Shown here in pieces: positions 48,743 through 62,637 of a stretch of DNA of 64,000 nucleotides. The notes below the pieces were generated by a model. The model was not told the origin of the DNA and made no database searches. It saw only the letters and a program-made list of their open reading frames with translations. The stretch is from contig NC_018398.1 of the NCBI RefSeq assembly GCF_000208865.1, positions 2,728,001 to 2,792,000 on the forward strand, given 5' to 3'. Origin of the DNA: Neospora caninum Liverpool (taxonomy: Eukaryota; Apicomplexa; Conoidasida; Eucoccidiorida; Sarcocystidae). The first letter of the stretch is position 1. Each line of letters starts with the position of its first letter. Position numbers and translations under genes: made by a program.

Positions 48743-51700
48743 AACAAATACTATATGCTTAAGTAAGCTTTATGAATCGGGGCAAAAACACGCGCACACA
48801 TATATCCACACCGCCCAGTGTATGTGGCTTGTTCCTGGCTGCGGGGAAAGGGAGAAGGCGAGCGCCTCGCCCTTTTTATTAAACGGCTGGGCCTGTCTTA
48901 CCTTCACACAACACGTATTCATACTGGGACGAGGTGCACGCTGAGTCGGTCCACGAGATATCCAGTTCCTCGAAGCTTCTGGTCACACAGGAAAATGCTT
49001 GGCTGTGCGCCACAGCAATCACCGTTGTCATGCCGCGCTGGCAAAGGGCTTCTGTTTCCTTTGTCCAGTAATCGAGAGAAGCAAGCGCCTCCGCGCGGCT
49101 GCACGGCCGCCGGCCGCTGGGACAATTGCAGGTCCGATACTGCAGGAACAAACCGAAACGCAGCACGCGGAGACGCGCTCAAACCGTTACGAAACCGCCC
49201 TCCGGTAGGCCCTGTATTCGCCGGTACAGAAAGGCCTGCCATACGTTTTTTTTGATCGGCATTGCCTAACCACTTGCCGTCCAAAACAGCCTTGAGAGCA
49301 AACTCTGAAGAAGAAAGTGGGTGCTCCGGCCTCGGCACTACGATCGCAGTCGTAGTCCAGCAAGTGACTGCATAACAGTACGACCGACGAGAACGCTGCG
49401 AATCGCTGTCCTCGCTCGCAACTCCACACGTTTAAGCCGGGGGACGACAATCGAGAAGACACCTCGTCAACTGTCATTCCGCCTCTCAATTGTTCAACTG
49501 TTTCCAGTCACCCGATGCCGCGAGCAATCGCATGTGGAAAAGAGACCATGGTTTTCTGTGCGCAGTGTCTTCTTATCAAACGAAATTTGAATTCGCATAT
49601 GCTGGACACCTTTGTGTACATTGATACAAAACCACAGATGATATGCTTATTTCCGTGCGCATTCTTGTATGCAGGAATGGAGATGTGCAATCGCCTGGCC
49701 CGGTACCTGTGCATTGTATCCTCGAGAGCCCGAATTAATCAGTGTGCTCATATCGGTGAGATAGCATTTGACTACACCCTGCACCAGTTCGTCGCTGCCC
49801 ATCGCCTGATTGTTGTCGTCCAAATGCCTCTCTGGCGACCAAGGCCCGACAGTGGGCTCCTTTCTGGGTTCTAAAACATCCGGCATATCCTCGCCCTCGG
49901 CATCTTCCGCCCATGCACAAACACACAAATCAAAAATCAGTAAGTTGAAAACCGGTACGCGCTGAATCGGCCACTGTCTCGAAAACCTGTCGGAAACAAA
50001 ACCGCGGTTTTTACTCGTAGGAGCGGCTTGTTATATTGCTCGCCTGCACTCGTCCGTCAACACGGAACCGCAAACACACAAATCCTCGCCTGCACGCGAA
50101 GGAGAATTTTCCTCTCATGCGTCTCGGCAAATGTGCCAAGTGCACTGACCGAGCGATGAAATGCAGAGAGAAAAGAAACAGGGCTGTCCCGCGAAATGCA
50201 GCGAGTTTCACCTCGGTGCCACCACGCGTTCTTTGCCTCTGGTACCCGAAACCCTAAACACAAAACGCTAGAGTGATACCTGTAAAGATTTGGAGTACAT
50301 AGGTTATTGCAACTAAAATACTGAAGTTATGAAGTGAACTTAGTTCTACAGTAGTCTAACGCGTAGTATATACGCCTTAGAAAAAGCTTATAAATACTGC
50401 CCTCTCCTTTGCGTCCCCGTGTCGCCCGTCTGCTGCTAGTCGTGTCAGCCATGCATGGCATATAGACCGTTGTGTGCACACGGATCCAGTACGCAATTCA
50501 AATGACAACGCCACACAAAGATGTGCTCAGCCAACGGTTGTACAGATACCAATGCGTTCTTCTTTCTCAGGGACTGCCGTTGTACGAGTGCGACAACAGC
50601 GCAGCGCTACCAGTGGCTCGTTTTGTCTCTGGGGGAGTTCTGCAATGGGGTCAATCCACCCTCGTCCTCTCCTCAGATGCTTACCAGGGCACGTCGGCAT
50701 CCACGTGCATTTCTCGGTCTCAACCAGATCTGCAGGAAAACCCAACACATGACCCAGCGAGCGTTTGGCACGTACGCAAAACACATGCCTCGCATATTAG
50801 AAGGCAACCGGGCCTTGCCGTGCCAGTGGACAGCTAGGAACGAGAGAAGACGAACGCGACACGGGGAATGACGAAAGGCACATTTGAGCTTGCGTCAACT
50901 GCCAATCGAAGCAGGTTTCTGCGCCTCCTTAGGCATTCAATAGAGTCAGTTGGAGCAACTTCGTAGATACAAGGCAGGGAATCGCAGTTGACAAAACAAC
51001 GCTATTGAGCGAGGTATGGATGCCCAGGGGCACATCTACGTCGAGGGCATGGCCGGGCACACGCTCACAGCAAGGGACTGATTTTCCTTCATTTTGGCTG
51101 AACGGCAACAGACTGGAATAGAATACGATCTCTCACACGACCACTCTCACGGAGAAGTGATCGAGAGAACAGTGCGAGCCGAGAACTCTACCGCCCTTCT
51201 CAGGCATCTGTACTTTAGTCGGAGAAACCGCACATTTATAACACGAACCTGCTCTTCTTACGTGAACCGTCAACACACCTATACATCCATCGCTTAGACA
51301 TGTGCGAGCGCATGCGTGCAATTAGCATGCGAAACCCGTTTTAAACTCTGCTGACATCTTGAAGCCCAGTAGGAGTCCCATGTCTCTACCGATAGACTCT
51401 CGCGAAGACACACCAAAATGCGACGGCATACCAGCGATTGCCTGGCACCTGCCTGACGCCAGGGTTCCGAGAGAACCTCGTTTCCAGTCTAAGAAACGTA
51501 CCATTTTCGCTGTCGACACGGCAGGATGTCCTGGTCTCCGGTGAACTCGATTCCAACTCCCGAGCCCGGACACGCAGTGGCACGGATCCCGCGTCCCAGT
51601 CAAAGCAGCTGAGAAAACGCCAAGGCAAGGAAACTCCATCTGGATTTCCGCGGTTCGTTCAAACACCATAGAGTAAGGTTTATAGGGGATAGGACGCGAG

Positions 51701-54700
51701 AGACTGCATACGGGTCACTCTACCAAGCGAACGGCCTTCACAGCGGCGCGCCCCTGTCCCTGACGCCATCGCCTGTCTCGTCCCCAGCCTTCGTCTCTCT
51801 TGTACGACCGCAATCTGTGTTACCCTCTCTCTCGATCTTTTCGAAGTCGCGAGATCAACGGTGCGCTACAAACAAAAGAACCATATGCTGTCATCCCGTC
51901 GCCGGACTGCCCTTCCCGTCTGTAGACACTCACGTGGCGGTGCAGGTTGACCATTCGGACCACTCGGTGTAGTCGCAGGTAGACACCTTTTCTGGAAAAG
52001 AGAGTCACAAACACCCATAGCGAAGGTACGCAAACGGCGTGTAGACACGGAAGACGACCGGTAACACGAATGGCGAAGAAAGAACGATCAGATTTACATC
52101 GAATGTTTCACTTTGTTTCTCTCGGGAATCCTTGTCTGGGCAGCGAGCGTGTGTGACGAAGTCGGGCACCTTTCTGCGAGACAAATCTTGCCGTCTCGCA
52201 GAAGCCGCGTTCACCCCATTGCACGTGCGTGTAAGAAACCACCGGAAATGAGAGAAAAAATGTTTTACGCTTCTCTCGAGTCCTTTTCCGGGGCAGAAGC
52301 ACCGGAGGAAGCAGCTTACTTTTGCACAGAATCAGGCCCTCTCCAGGAGCCAGAACTGCAGGCCGAAACGAAAGAAATATGCAGACGAGCAACATGCAGA
52401 AAATCTAAAGGATGCAGGCCACAGAGCGGAGCAAGCGCTGAAAAACGAAACACTTTGCCTATGAGGGAGACAACTGGTTTCTCTGCCTCAGTTGATTTGC
52501 CAAGTTGTCGCTCCTGCTGAGTCCATCGGCCGTCTCGCGTTGCCCTCGTGCCATCGAGAGTCACTTTTTTTACCTTCACGTGTTTCCTAGGGCTCCCACG
52601 GTGGACTCCGCCGGATCGCCTCTAATTCATCCCAGTCCCGTCAAATATAAATTGTGCGTACAAATAGATGGGTGAATATGCGTGCATGCATGCGTACGTG
52701 AGTAGGTGCGTGTGGAATATATATATATATATATATAAAGTTAGCGTGTGTGATAACATTAGTCAACACTTCGAGACTTGTGTACACCAATGTGGTAGAC
52801 GCACACCCCGATACATGCACGTTTGGGCGTATCTACTTATATATACATATCGATGCATAGTCGTGTTAATGTACCTATTTGCCGAGAGTTCGTGTGTCCT
52901 GTGCCTCACCTTCCGGTGTAGAGCAGTTTGAATAGAAGTTGCTTTGATTCAGCTTGTCCTTGATACACTGAGACATTTCGACGAAAGACAAACTCGCCGC
53001 CGAACAGGAGCTCATTATCTTGGAGCAAAGCAATTTGCAATCTGCATGTGACTCCACATCTCGACGCTGCGTTACCAGCTCACAGTTGGGGATATTCACA
53101 CTCCCAAGAAGCTCGTCTGCAGGACAATGGAGCACAAAATAAGAAGTATACATCGACATATTAGCTGATAAAAAGTCCTCGTGTATTCATATATACAGCG
53201 ATATTGTTATGCCTGTCCAAGCAACAACAACGGCGCCCATACTGGATCGCGGGATTACATATGCATACGTATATATATATATATATACATACATCGAGAG
53301 AAAGCTGTGAATACTCGGATTGATGCAGAGACAGGATAAGCGGGCGTAGAACGATGTGATATGGTATAAGCACAGAATAAACTCTACACTGGTCACGGGA
53401 TGTGTACACATTCACATGCCAGGACCCGAGCTCCTGAAGAAGAAGATTAACGATGAGGTTGCTTTTTCACTCTCCTTTTCATTATTTCGACATCACGACA
53501 ACATGCGTAAACATAGATGGACGGAGACCGGCGTAGACAGACATGGGACGCACGGGGTTCCACGCATGAGGCTTCTGCGTTTCCCATTCGCTCTGTGGCT
53601 TGCCGTGCTTGCGCCTATATGGGAAAGTGTCTGCGCGTGTTCGTTTCTGTGTCTGCCGATATGCCACCGCGATTGTGCCCGTTCGCGCTCCTTTCATCGT
53701 TTCCCTTTCCCCTGTTTATACAGGCATCCGAACTCCATATTCTTACCCGGTGTGTTGGCTCTCCAGGTGCTGAGACCCTTGTGGCAGAACTCGTTGAGTT
53801 CTTGCTTTGTCTTAAACTCAGAGAAGGTGACGCGTTTCGGCGTCAGAACACTTTTCACCTGGACCGATGACTTGTACATGGGCACAGGGCAGTGCATACG
53901 GCCGAGGCCCCGTACGGCGAAGTACGAGGTGGCATCCGCCGTCTGGTTAGGGTGCGTGCTGTTAAAAAAGGCTTCTTCTGCCCCTGGGGAGTCTGCGCAC
54001 AGAGGGTGTGTTAGGAACAAGTAAAGAGAATCGAACAGAGAATCTCGCGCTTCTTGAGCTGTGCATGGCTCGTCCTCTGGACTCAAGCATTCGCAGGAGT
54101 CAATGTATCTCCCCGAAGCAGCAGCCTCAAAGTCGAGCGCATTCCGGATCCGCGAGCTGGGTGCCGCGAGTGTCCCCATTGAGACGAAAGAGGCAGAGAA
54201 AGAGGGAGAAGAATCAAGAGTCTCAGACGGTGAAACTTTCGACGAGGTTGAAGCTGAGAGCTGGAAGATGAAAGGCAACTCTCCGCTCGCGACGCGCCGC
54301 CGGGTCCTTGAAGGGAAACACGTGCTGGGTTGTCGTGCTGAGAAGCAAACCACGACACACAGTGCATGCTTCGAATTCCGTCAAAACGTCCACTGATGGG
54401 GTTCAACGGCAGCGCAGGCTTCTAGCAGGACATATACGGCGGCGTTTCGAACCGGACACGAGTGGCGAAAACGCATCCCGCATGCCGACTCCATACCAAG
54501 TCCCGACATGGTTGCCTTTTCTACGTCGTGTGTTCCTCCACGACTCTCCTGTGGGGGTGTTCAAGTCCTAGGAGGTCGAAGGTGTACATTCAGTGGAAAT
54601 ACAGTCTCGGCTGGAGCATAGTAACGAAACGCATTTCCGTGCTCCGCTTCCCATTTTAAATGAAGTAGGTTACGCAACGGGATTTCCGCTGCGGTCGGCC

Positions 54701-56133
54701 ACCCGAGGGGAGCTTCCTATCAAATTCGGTGATGGTGGGGCGACACAGTATGTAGTTTGATCGTCAGCGCCTACCAGGGAGGCTCAGTTCCTCTGCTACG
54801 GCACACAACGCACGCCTCTTACTCGATGTAAATTCTGACGGTATGTGGCATTGCCCCGGATATTGCTCGTACTCGTCAAAGTGAACCAAAGCACACTGTT
54901 CAAGGGAGGTGTACAGCGCGAACGGCACGTTCATCATGGAGTCGCACACTGCCAAGACCTCTTCACACACCGTTTTGCATGCTGCCATGTCTTCGTCTGT
55001 CATACGTGAGGCGGTCACCTTGGAACAGTCTGCGAAGATCCAACAAACAGAAAAGCCTACTTGGCGATGCAGCACAGGACACAAGCCTTTGCGCATGTAT
55101 CCACGTACGCAGATGAATAGGTTTTCAAACTATGCAAGTATAGACTGTTACATAAACGCATGCGTCACGTTGTACCCATACACGAGATGAGGCATGGGAT
55201 TGCATCGAATATATCATCAAAAGAACCGATACGTCAAAATGTGAGGAGGCCTGTATGCACACATTTGCTGGGATCCCTTCTCAATATTTGTGCCAGGGCC
55301 GGTATTGATTCAAACGTAGACACTCACAGATAAGCCCGCATGCCGCTATAGCGACAAGACTAGATATGCAAAGTTGATACACACATGGCGAGATTCGAGC
55401 GCCATTTGTTGTTTTTCTTTTAAAGGCGTGCAACCTACCGAAGGTTGGGTGAGCACAGACCGGCAAGTTCGTACAAAGGTGTTCATGACCGACATGTTGC
55501 ACCGCTGAAAATGCGCGAAAGACAGAAGTTACAGAACGCGAGTTCTTAATCTACACTGCCGCGAAAAGGAACGGTTTCCCTTATAAGAGGTACGACACAC
55601 TTGCGGGCGTGAACGAGGAGCCCTCCCTCGCAAAACGAAATACGCAGAAAAGCAGTCACAGGTGACCCCTGATGCACGTGATTATTTACACACCCCTATA
55701 TATATGTATATATACATATGCCCAATGACCGAGTGAGACACGAAGAGCTACATTAATGCCGAGAAGTCTGTGGAACGCCACAGGCTGAAGCACATTTTTT
55801 GCCGGCGCGAATAGCGATACTGAAGGCCACAATTGCCCATGTGTAGGCGGTCGTCTTCCTCGCACCGAGCATCTGCCAATTCTCGGGTGGACTCTCCAAA
55901 TTGTTGTCAGACTTGTGGCTATTCGCCGGGGCCTTCTTACTGCAGTAATGTGCCTGATTCTGTCCAGGAAGGGCAAGCTGATACCGGCGCGGTGTCGCGC
56001 CCTTGTGAGGCAGGCAGCTGCACGCAGGCAACCAGAGATAAACAGACAAACGAAACCTGGCGGTGTCGCCAGTCAGAACAGAACCGTGCAATAACCCCCT
56101 CCTGTACATATGCATGCTTATGTGGTGAACAAA

Positions 56134-56166
<33 letters not shown>

Positions 56167-59100
56167 GGCGACGTGGCGCCTCAGCGTGCACCGTTCGTTT
56201 AGTGAGACAGGAACTTTACGTGCATCGTCGCTATTACGCGGCACTGCATTTTTCCCCATTTGCAGTTTGTCGTCTCTATTTCCGTTCGCTGGCCTTTGGG
56301 ATCCATCCGCGATCCTCAGGGTCTCTTCGCTTTCGTTTGTGTGTTTGTTTCGCCGCTTTTTCCTCTTCTCCGATCCCTCAGAGTCACACACAACTACGAC
56401 GTGATACTTGTCTCTCGCGGGGTTCGGGGGTACTCACGGCGAATCGCAGCCTGACCACTCGGACACGGTCGAACACGCTCTGTCGTGGTCCTGGACTCCC
56501 GACAGGTTTCCGGCGTCCACAGTTACACCTGTGCTTAGCTGCGTCCGCAGCAGGTCTGCGCCCGCCCCCGCAGCCCTGTCCTGGCTAGTTCCCGCCGCTG
56601 CCTCAGAACTTCGACTTGCACTTCCTATCTGCGCCCATCCATGGGCAGGCGTTTCTGGTCCGTTGAACGTCGCCTCAACATTGCTACGGTTTGAGGCAGA
56701 TCCGTAGATGTCGCCAGCTCGGGCGCTTGTGCTCGCATCTGCGTCTGTGTAGGCGATATCGACGCCACTCCTCTGTTTACCGGTTGCCTGGGGTCTCCTG
56801 GTCTCCCTCTGTATGGCCGCCCCACCTTGTTCGTCTACGTCCCTCCGGCCTCGTTGTGCGTCGCTGTCTTCCTCGAGGCCTCCCGATCGAGTGACAGAGC
56901 GTTGCCATTGCATGAATCCCCTTCGTTTCTGTGTTCTCTCAACCTGTGTGGAGACTGGCGAGGAAGGCGAACGGGTTTCATACGCGGCATAAAAAGGTGA
57001 AGACGCCTGCGTCAAAGCCCTCGAGCGCCGCGAAGCTGAGCGCCCCTCTGACTGGCTGAGGACTGCTAAGTAACTGGCCGCCCAGGGCGAATCTGAGGAA
57101 AAAGAGTCGCAAGGTGATGCATTGTTCAAGGTGTCCAGGAATCGAACGGTCACAGATAGAGGGGTGCGGTGTTTCATCAGCCACTGCCAAAAAACGAAAA
57201 GGATTGCATGAACCAAACACCTCGCGAACGTGTGGTCCAGCTACTCACACTCGCCATCGCCTTTTGGCATCCGTTTTCGAGTCCTCAAAAATATCGAGGG
57301 AGAAGACGAATCCCCTAAACATCATGGTTGTCTCGCATCCCCGGAACAGATCCAAAAGCAACAGCAGACACAACGCACACGCCAGATGCACACTCCCCGA
57401 GCACGCCCTCGACGCACCTGTTCGCCTAGTGATACGAGAGTCGCGCTGCTCCACGCTGTCGTTGGCGTCGCCGCATTTTGCGAATCGCACACGCTCCTCA
57501 GCTCCACAGGCATCTTCAACAAAGTCAAAAATGGGTCTGATTTGTTGCCGGTAGTACTCGAGCCCCTGCCCCATGACGGTGGTGAATAGTTTGCAATCGC
57601 TCCACTCGGTCCACTCCCGGTCCCAGCAGACAGTGTTGCATTCTGGGAGGTCGAAACACGCCCCCGTTTCCGACAGACTCGGAATTTTCGACTCCGGCAG
57701 TTCGGTCAAAACCACACGAGTTCTCGTTCGCTTCGGAGTCCACCCCTGGGACCTGCATGTGCCCGTACATGCGGACCATTCACCCCATTCCCCGACGATC
57801 GCCGTCTCCAGAGTCGTAGTGAAGTCGGCCGGCGGCGGAGCCTGCGTTGTCGTTGACGTGGCCTGGGCTAAAACAGAAAAGAAAACACACAAGACACCAT
57901 GGACATGAAAGCGAAAGCAGGTGTAGGGATTCGCTCAAAGAAACCTATGACACCAACAGGTTTGCTGCTAGGGTTTGCCGGGGTACCCAGGCTCTCCCAT
58001 ACCTATTTACACAACCCGTCATCTTGGAATACATCTTGCCGAAACGGATTGGCGAGATGCTAGGCGTGCCTAACTTTCCAGCTTAGACAGAGAGAGAGAG
58101 GTGTTGTGTTTTTGCCTAAGGTGTACCTGGACAGAATATGTAATGCCACTTCTTGCTGCATTGGTACTCGCCACCGCGGGCGATGGAAGTGCCGAGATTT
58201 ATGTCTTGGTCAGCGTAGGCAGGCAATCTGTTGCTGGACCAGGTAATGGCAGGTTCTGTCGCGTCGGCCGCCAAGGCGCACAAATCGTCAGTGGTGGACC
58301 ACAAGTGCTGTGTCACAGGGTTGAAGGCGCCGTTCGGCTGCGCTTCGCATAAACCCCCAGGAAGACGCAGATTCGTTCGCCAGTGCCTCTGAGCGTTGAC
58401 TGTCTCAGACGTGCATGCGCGGTAGCCGTTCGGGCACTTGCACGACGCCACTCGGGAATCCCATCCTACAGAGGTCGCGAAACGCGGGTCCTGCATATCC
58501 ACCACGACGCAGTCGTCATACGCTGCAAAAAAAAGAGGAAAACGTGACGTAAAAGCACGGGACAGTGCATTGCGATCCCGAGTTACTTAGGGACGGGCAC
58601 AGAAGAGGTACTGTGTACGGACAAAGCCTTGCCGCGTTCTCGATGGAAGCCATGACCCAGATTGTGGACCCAGTCGGTGAACTAGGGATATGCATGCATG
58701 CCGGCGTGTCAATGCAGAAGTACTATATGTGCGTTTACGGCCGGAGTCCAAATGGAGATGCACGCCTGTCTCTCACTCTCAATCCGACACAGCCTCAACT
58801 GAGCGTCCGTACGCCTCCATTGATATCTGAATAAATGGAGCTTTCTGGTGCATTCGTTGTCTGTTTTTATTCGCCCACGAGTGCCTTCACAGTCATGACC
58901 ACATTTCGGGAACAAATGTAGGTCGAGCGATAGATCGAAGCATACGTGAGTCCAGGTATATCTGTCTACCTGTTGAACACCCCAAGCAGGAACGGCTACC
59001 TAACTGGACGGCTAAAGCACTGAAACGTTCCCCTGCTTTTTGCCCCAGATGAGCTCCAAAAAACCGTCAAGCAAGGACTATAACTACAGCTGTTGAGGCG

Positions 59101-62100
59101 CTTTTCTGGAGGCCATTCATCAGGCGTCCTATCCCCCACGCATCCCTGAGAAGTGCTACATGTTGGCACACACAGGGCCACGAAACTGGCAACACTACAT
59201 TCTCGCCTGTTTCTGCTTTTTTTCCAAACGTACTTTGGTCTGGTACCGTCTCTGTCTCGCTTTCGAACCCTTCCGAGACTGTCCCCTCCTTGGAGCTGTA
59301 CGCTGAGCGAGTATGGAGAGACAAGTGACAATAGAAAAACATTCCGGAGCAGCAACTAAAAAAGCGCAAGACGGAGCGAAGACGGAAAACATCGACGATC
59401 AGGCTTGTGCAACTTCGCAAAAGTGGATGCTGTATCAAGCTCGGGCTCCTTCTGTTTTTAGAGGCTACGTTCACATCGGCATGTGTGCCGACCTGTGGAG
59501 TCCATGGAGAAGAATCAACTGCGTAACAGAGGCGCGCTGATGGATTCAGGATGCTGAAGACGACAGCGGATGTGAGCTACAAAACACCAAGTTCTTTATG
59601 CTAGCTGGACACTCCAGCCCAATGAGCATGTAGTCCTCGTTGGCTCCAGACATGCTTGGGGGGTGTTTGCGTGTACGAGAGGTCCTTACTGATGACTAGA
59701 ATGCATTCTTCGAAGAATGCGACAGGGGTGCTGTATTCCAAACAAGCTTCCACGTCCGCTAAAGAGACACCCTCGCATTTATTTCCAAGGAACTCCTTGC
59801 ACTTCCTGTGACATGATTCGGTGCTCTCGATGGAACACTGGCCAGCACAGTCTTCGAACTGCGCCTCCACCTTCCTTGCGCAGTCCGTCATACATGCCTC
59901 GTTGACGCCAGGAGCGAAGATGCTCGAGCGGCATTCATGTACACAGTGTTGGTCCAAGGAGCTCGGGAGTGCATTCCTACATGCATCCGTGCACGCCCTC
60001 ACCAGCCCGTTCTCGTACTGGAAAGACAAGCAGAACCAAACCGCGGCAAAATAACAAAACTATTGTGAGTAGGCTAACACGGACAACAACGGCCGTTGTC
60101 TTCTCCACTTCGACGACAGAAATATATATGTATATATATATATATATATATACATGCTTCGATGTGTTACTGAATGAATATGGCTCCAAATACTTTGGCG
60201 TGATACGACCGGTTATGGAAAAATAGGCATGCATTTGGAAAGTGCGCATATATACATGTACACAGGCAGCCGTACGCCCAGACATATCGAAGTGTGGATA
60301 CGCCTCCTTCACATGCTGACATAAACAAGGAAGGGAGAGAGAAGCAGCTTACGTTTTGTCCTATAAAGGCAAGGCAAATGTCCTGCCTGTTTGCTGAAGG
60401 AGATGGCAACGGAGATAGCAAGGGGGAGCCGTACAGGTTCAACGTGAAGACCAGTGGATCGTGTTCACTATTCGTTGCGACGGTGCATTCCCAAAACAAG
60501 CGATTAGTCGCACAGGCGGCAGGCAGCAAGCATGCGCTGCCACGCTTCCAGATAAGCCCTAAACTACGATGCGCGCTACGCACAATCGGAAATGGACGCC
60601 AAACACCCAGAAAAAATAAGAGAGGTTTTAGCTGACTTCGCTCTCGGTCAAGCCCTCAATAGGACTGCACACAGTTACATTGCCGTTTGTATAGACGAGC
60701 GCACCGCCCGATTCTCAAACAGATAGGCAGACGGGTGTCAACCGGGGAACGTATGGGCCTCAGCAGGTCTAATGCACCAGGAGATACGTTCTTATGCATG
60801 AATGTAGATAGGTGTTGCCTCGCCCTGTGTACACTACACGGCAGCAAATATATGCGGAGACGTATGAATAGGGACAGATTAAAGACACCACTGAACACAC
60901 TGAGCGTCAAGTTGCCCGACGGCCACATGCGTGGTGGAACTACTCTTCGATTTCAGCTGCCGGCCGATGCATCTTCTGGTCGTCGGCCACTAAACTAGTA
61001 GCAAACTAAGCAGGGGTCGGCCAGACAGTAGTCGACTAAACATGGCGCATCCTACTGTGAGGCTTACCGAGTATTGCAGATGGTTCTGGTGTGCCTGTCG
61101 CAAGAGATCGCAGATGAGCACAATACAGGAATGCAGCCTTCCCAATCGGTTTTTATTGTATCCACCTGAAAAGATTTTTTGTGTTTCAGCCCACGGCGAA
61201 TCACGCGGTTGCTTCACAACTCTCTCAAAGGCATGACTCTTCCTTCTACCCTTGCGTACCCCGTATCTCTACTGGAAAGATATTTGGTTCGACGCAGGCC
61301 CTGGGCGCTACCACACAGACAGCGGCCCAAACTATGTATCCGGATTCAGCTACTCGTTTTCTACTTCGTTTCCCAGACATAACTATCTGTCTGACGCTCG
61401 ACCACGAACGTCGGAAGCATTAAAGGATTCCAGGTACCGCCCTCAGACTGCATGTAGGTGACACGCGGTTCACCAAACAGTGGCCAGTCAACCGACCATT
61501 TTCGAAACTTGCAAGCTCCGGGGCATAAACAGCGCGTTCTCGACTTTTTGTGAATTCGTTGAAGGCCGCAAGTTTACGCGTCTACGCCAACAACGGCGAG
61601 AAAGGATCCACTAAACAAAAGCCTTCGCGATGTGAACTAGGAGTCCCACTGGAGTCGGACCTCCCGAAAAGCATGTAGGCTCGTATCTAGGTACAACAAT
61701 TTACGGACGTTTACTTTTTTACCGTCTTGACCGCATGGGAAACTGCGTAATGGTTCGCGAAAGTGTCAGCTCGTCCTCTCGCCGTGCACAGATGTCAAGT
61801 TATCTACGAGGTAGTTCGCCCGTCGCAACTGTAGGGCAGTTGAAAGATACCACACGCCTGGTCCGTCTGTTGCTAGCACCGGCAAACGAAAAGGTCATCT
61901 TACGTGATTCTAGGTAAAGCCCGGCTATGAGCAGACCGGTGGCGTCCTGAACTGCTTCAAACAGCCGCTTCGTCTGGCAAGTCTTGTTCCACAAAAGGGC
62001 TGACCACGTGAAGGCCGTCGTCGTTGCTCTCCTGGAGATCACTACCTGGTCGCTCTCCTCTAACTGTTGATCCCTGCTTCTTGTGTGGATCACCGAGGCG

Positions 62101-62594
62101 AAAACGTGGGGCATATACTTCCCGGCGAAAAACAGGCCTTCTCCGAGAATACTTGTCGCTGCGTACTTGTCTCCAGGAATGCGAAACGTCTGTTGTGGGG
62201 AACAGCAGAAACAACGCGTCTCAGAGCGAAAGACACTGCCTGCGATTTGCCTTTCCGAGAGCAAAACAAAACTGCGCTGAGGATCTGTTTCCTTTAGGAA
62301 ATGCCTCGCTAGTCCAGGGAATCTACCAAACGACACGAACCTTCTAATGCGTTCAGGTTTCGACACTTTCCGTGTTGAAGAGACGAAAGAGAGAGGAAGA
62401 CCGACAGTCACGTGGTCATGATATCAGGAGGCTTCTCAAGAGATCCACGGAAAGCCATCTCTCTTTCCGGCACGACAGAAACAACGAAAAGCATATATAG
62501 GACAAATACAGAGGAACAGAGGGAAAACGGAAAGATACAGTACTGAGTACAGATCGCATCAGAAAATAGACAACGGAAGTTCACCCCTTCACAC

Positions 62595-62637
<43 letters not shown>

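Noticed and set aside
55740..55880. TSR-like string CGLQYRYSRRQKMC on the minus strand
   Set aside because: No acceptor gives the required phase. The exon at 55941-56017 fits both phase and TSR pattern, so this is coincidence.
57249..57417. A second gene ending in a TM helix at about 57.3 kb
   Set aside because: The hydrophobic stretch lies in a 103-nt intron. Splicing it out gives continuous phase into the next TSR exon, so one gene is simpler; retention is kept as a finding.
61252..61461. Protein-like + frame (WFDAGPGRYHTDSGPNYV)
   Set aside because: Lies on the opposite strand within an intron of the MIC15-like gene and has no supported splice partners.
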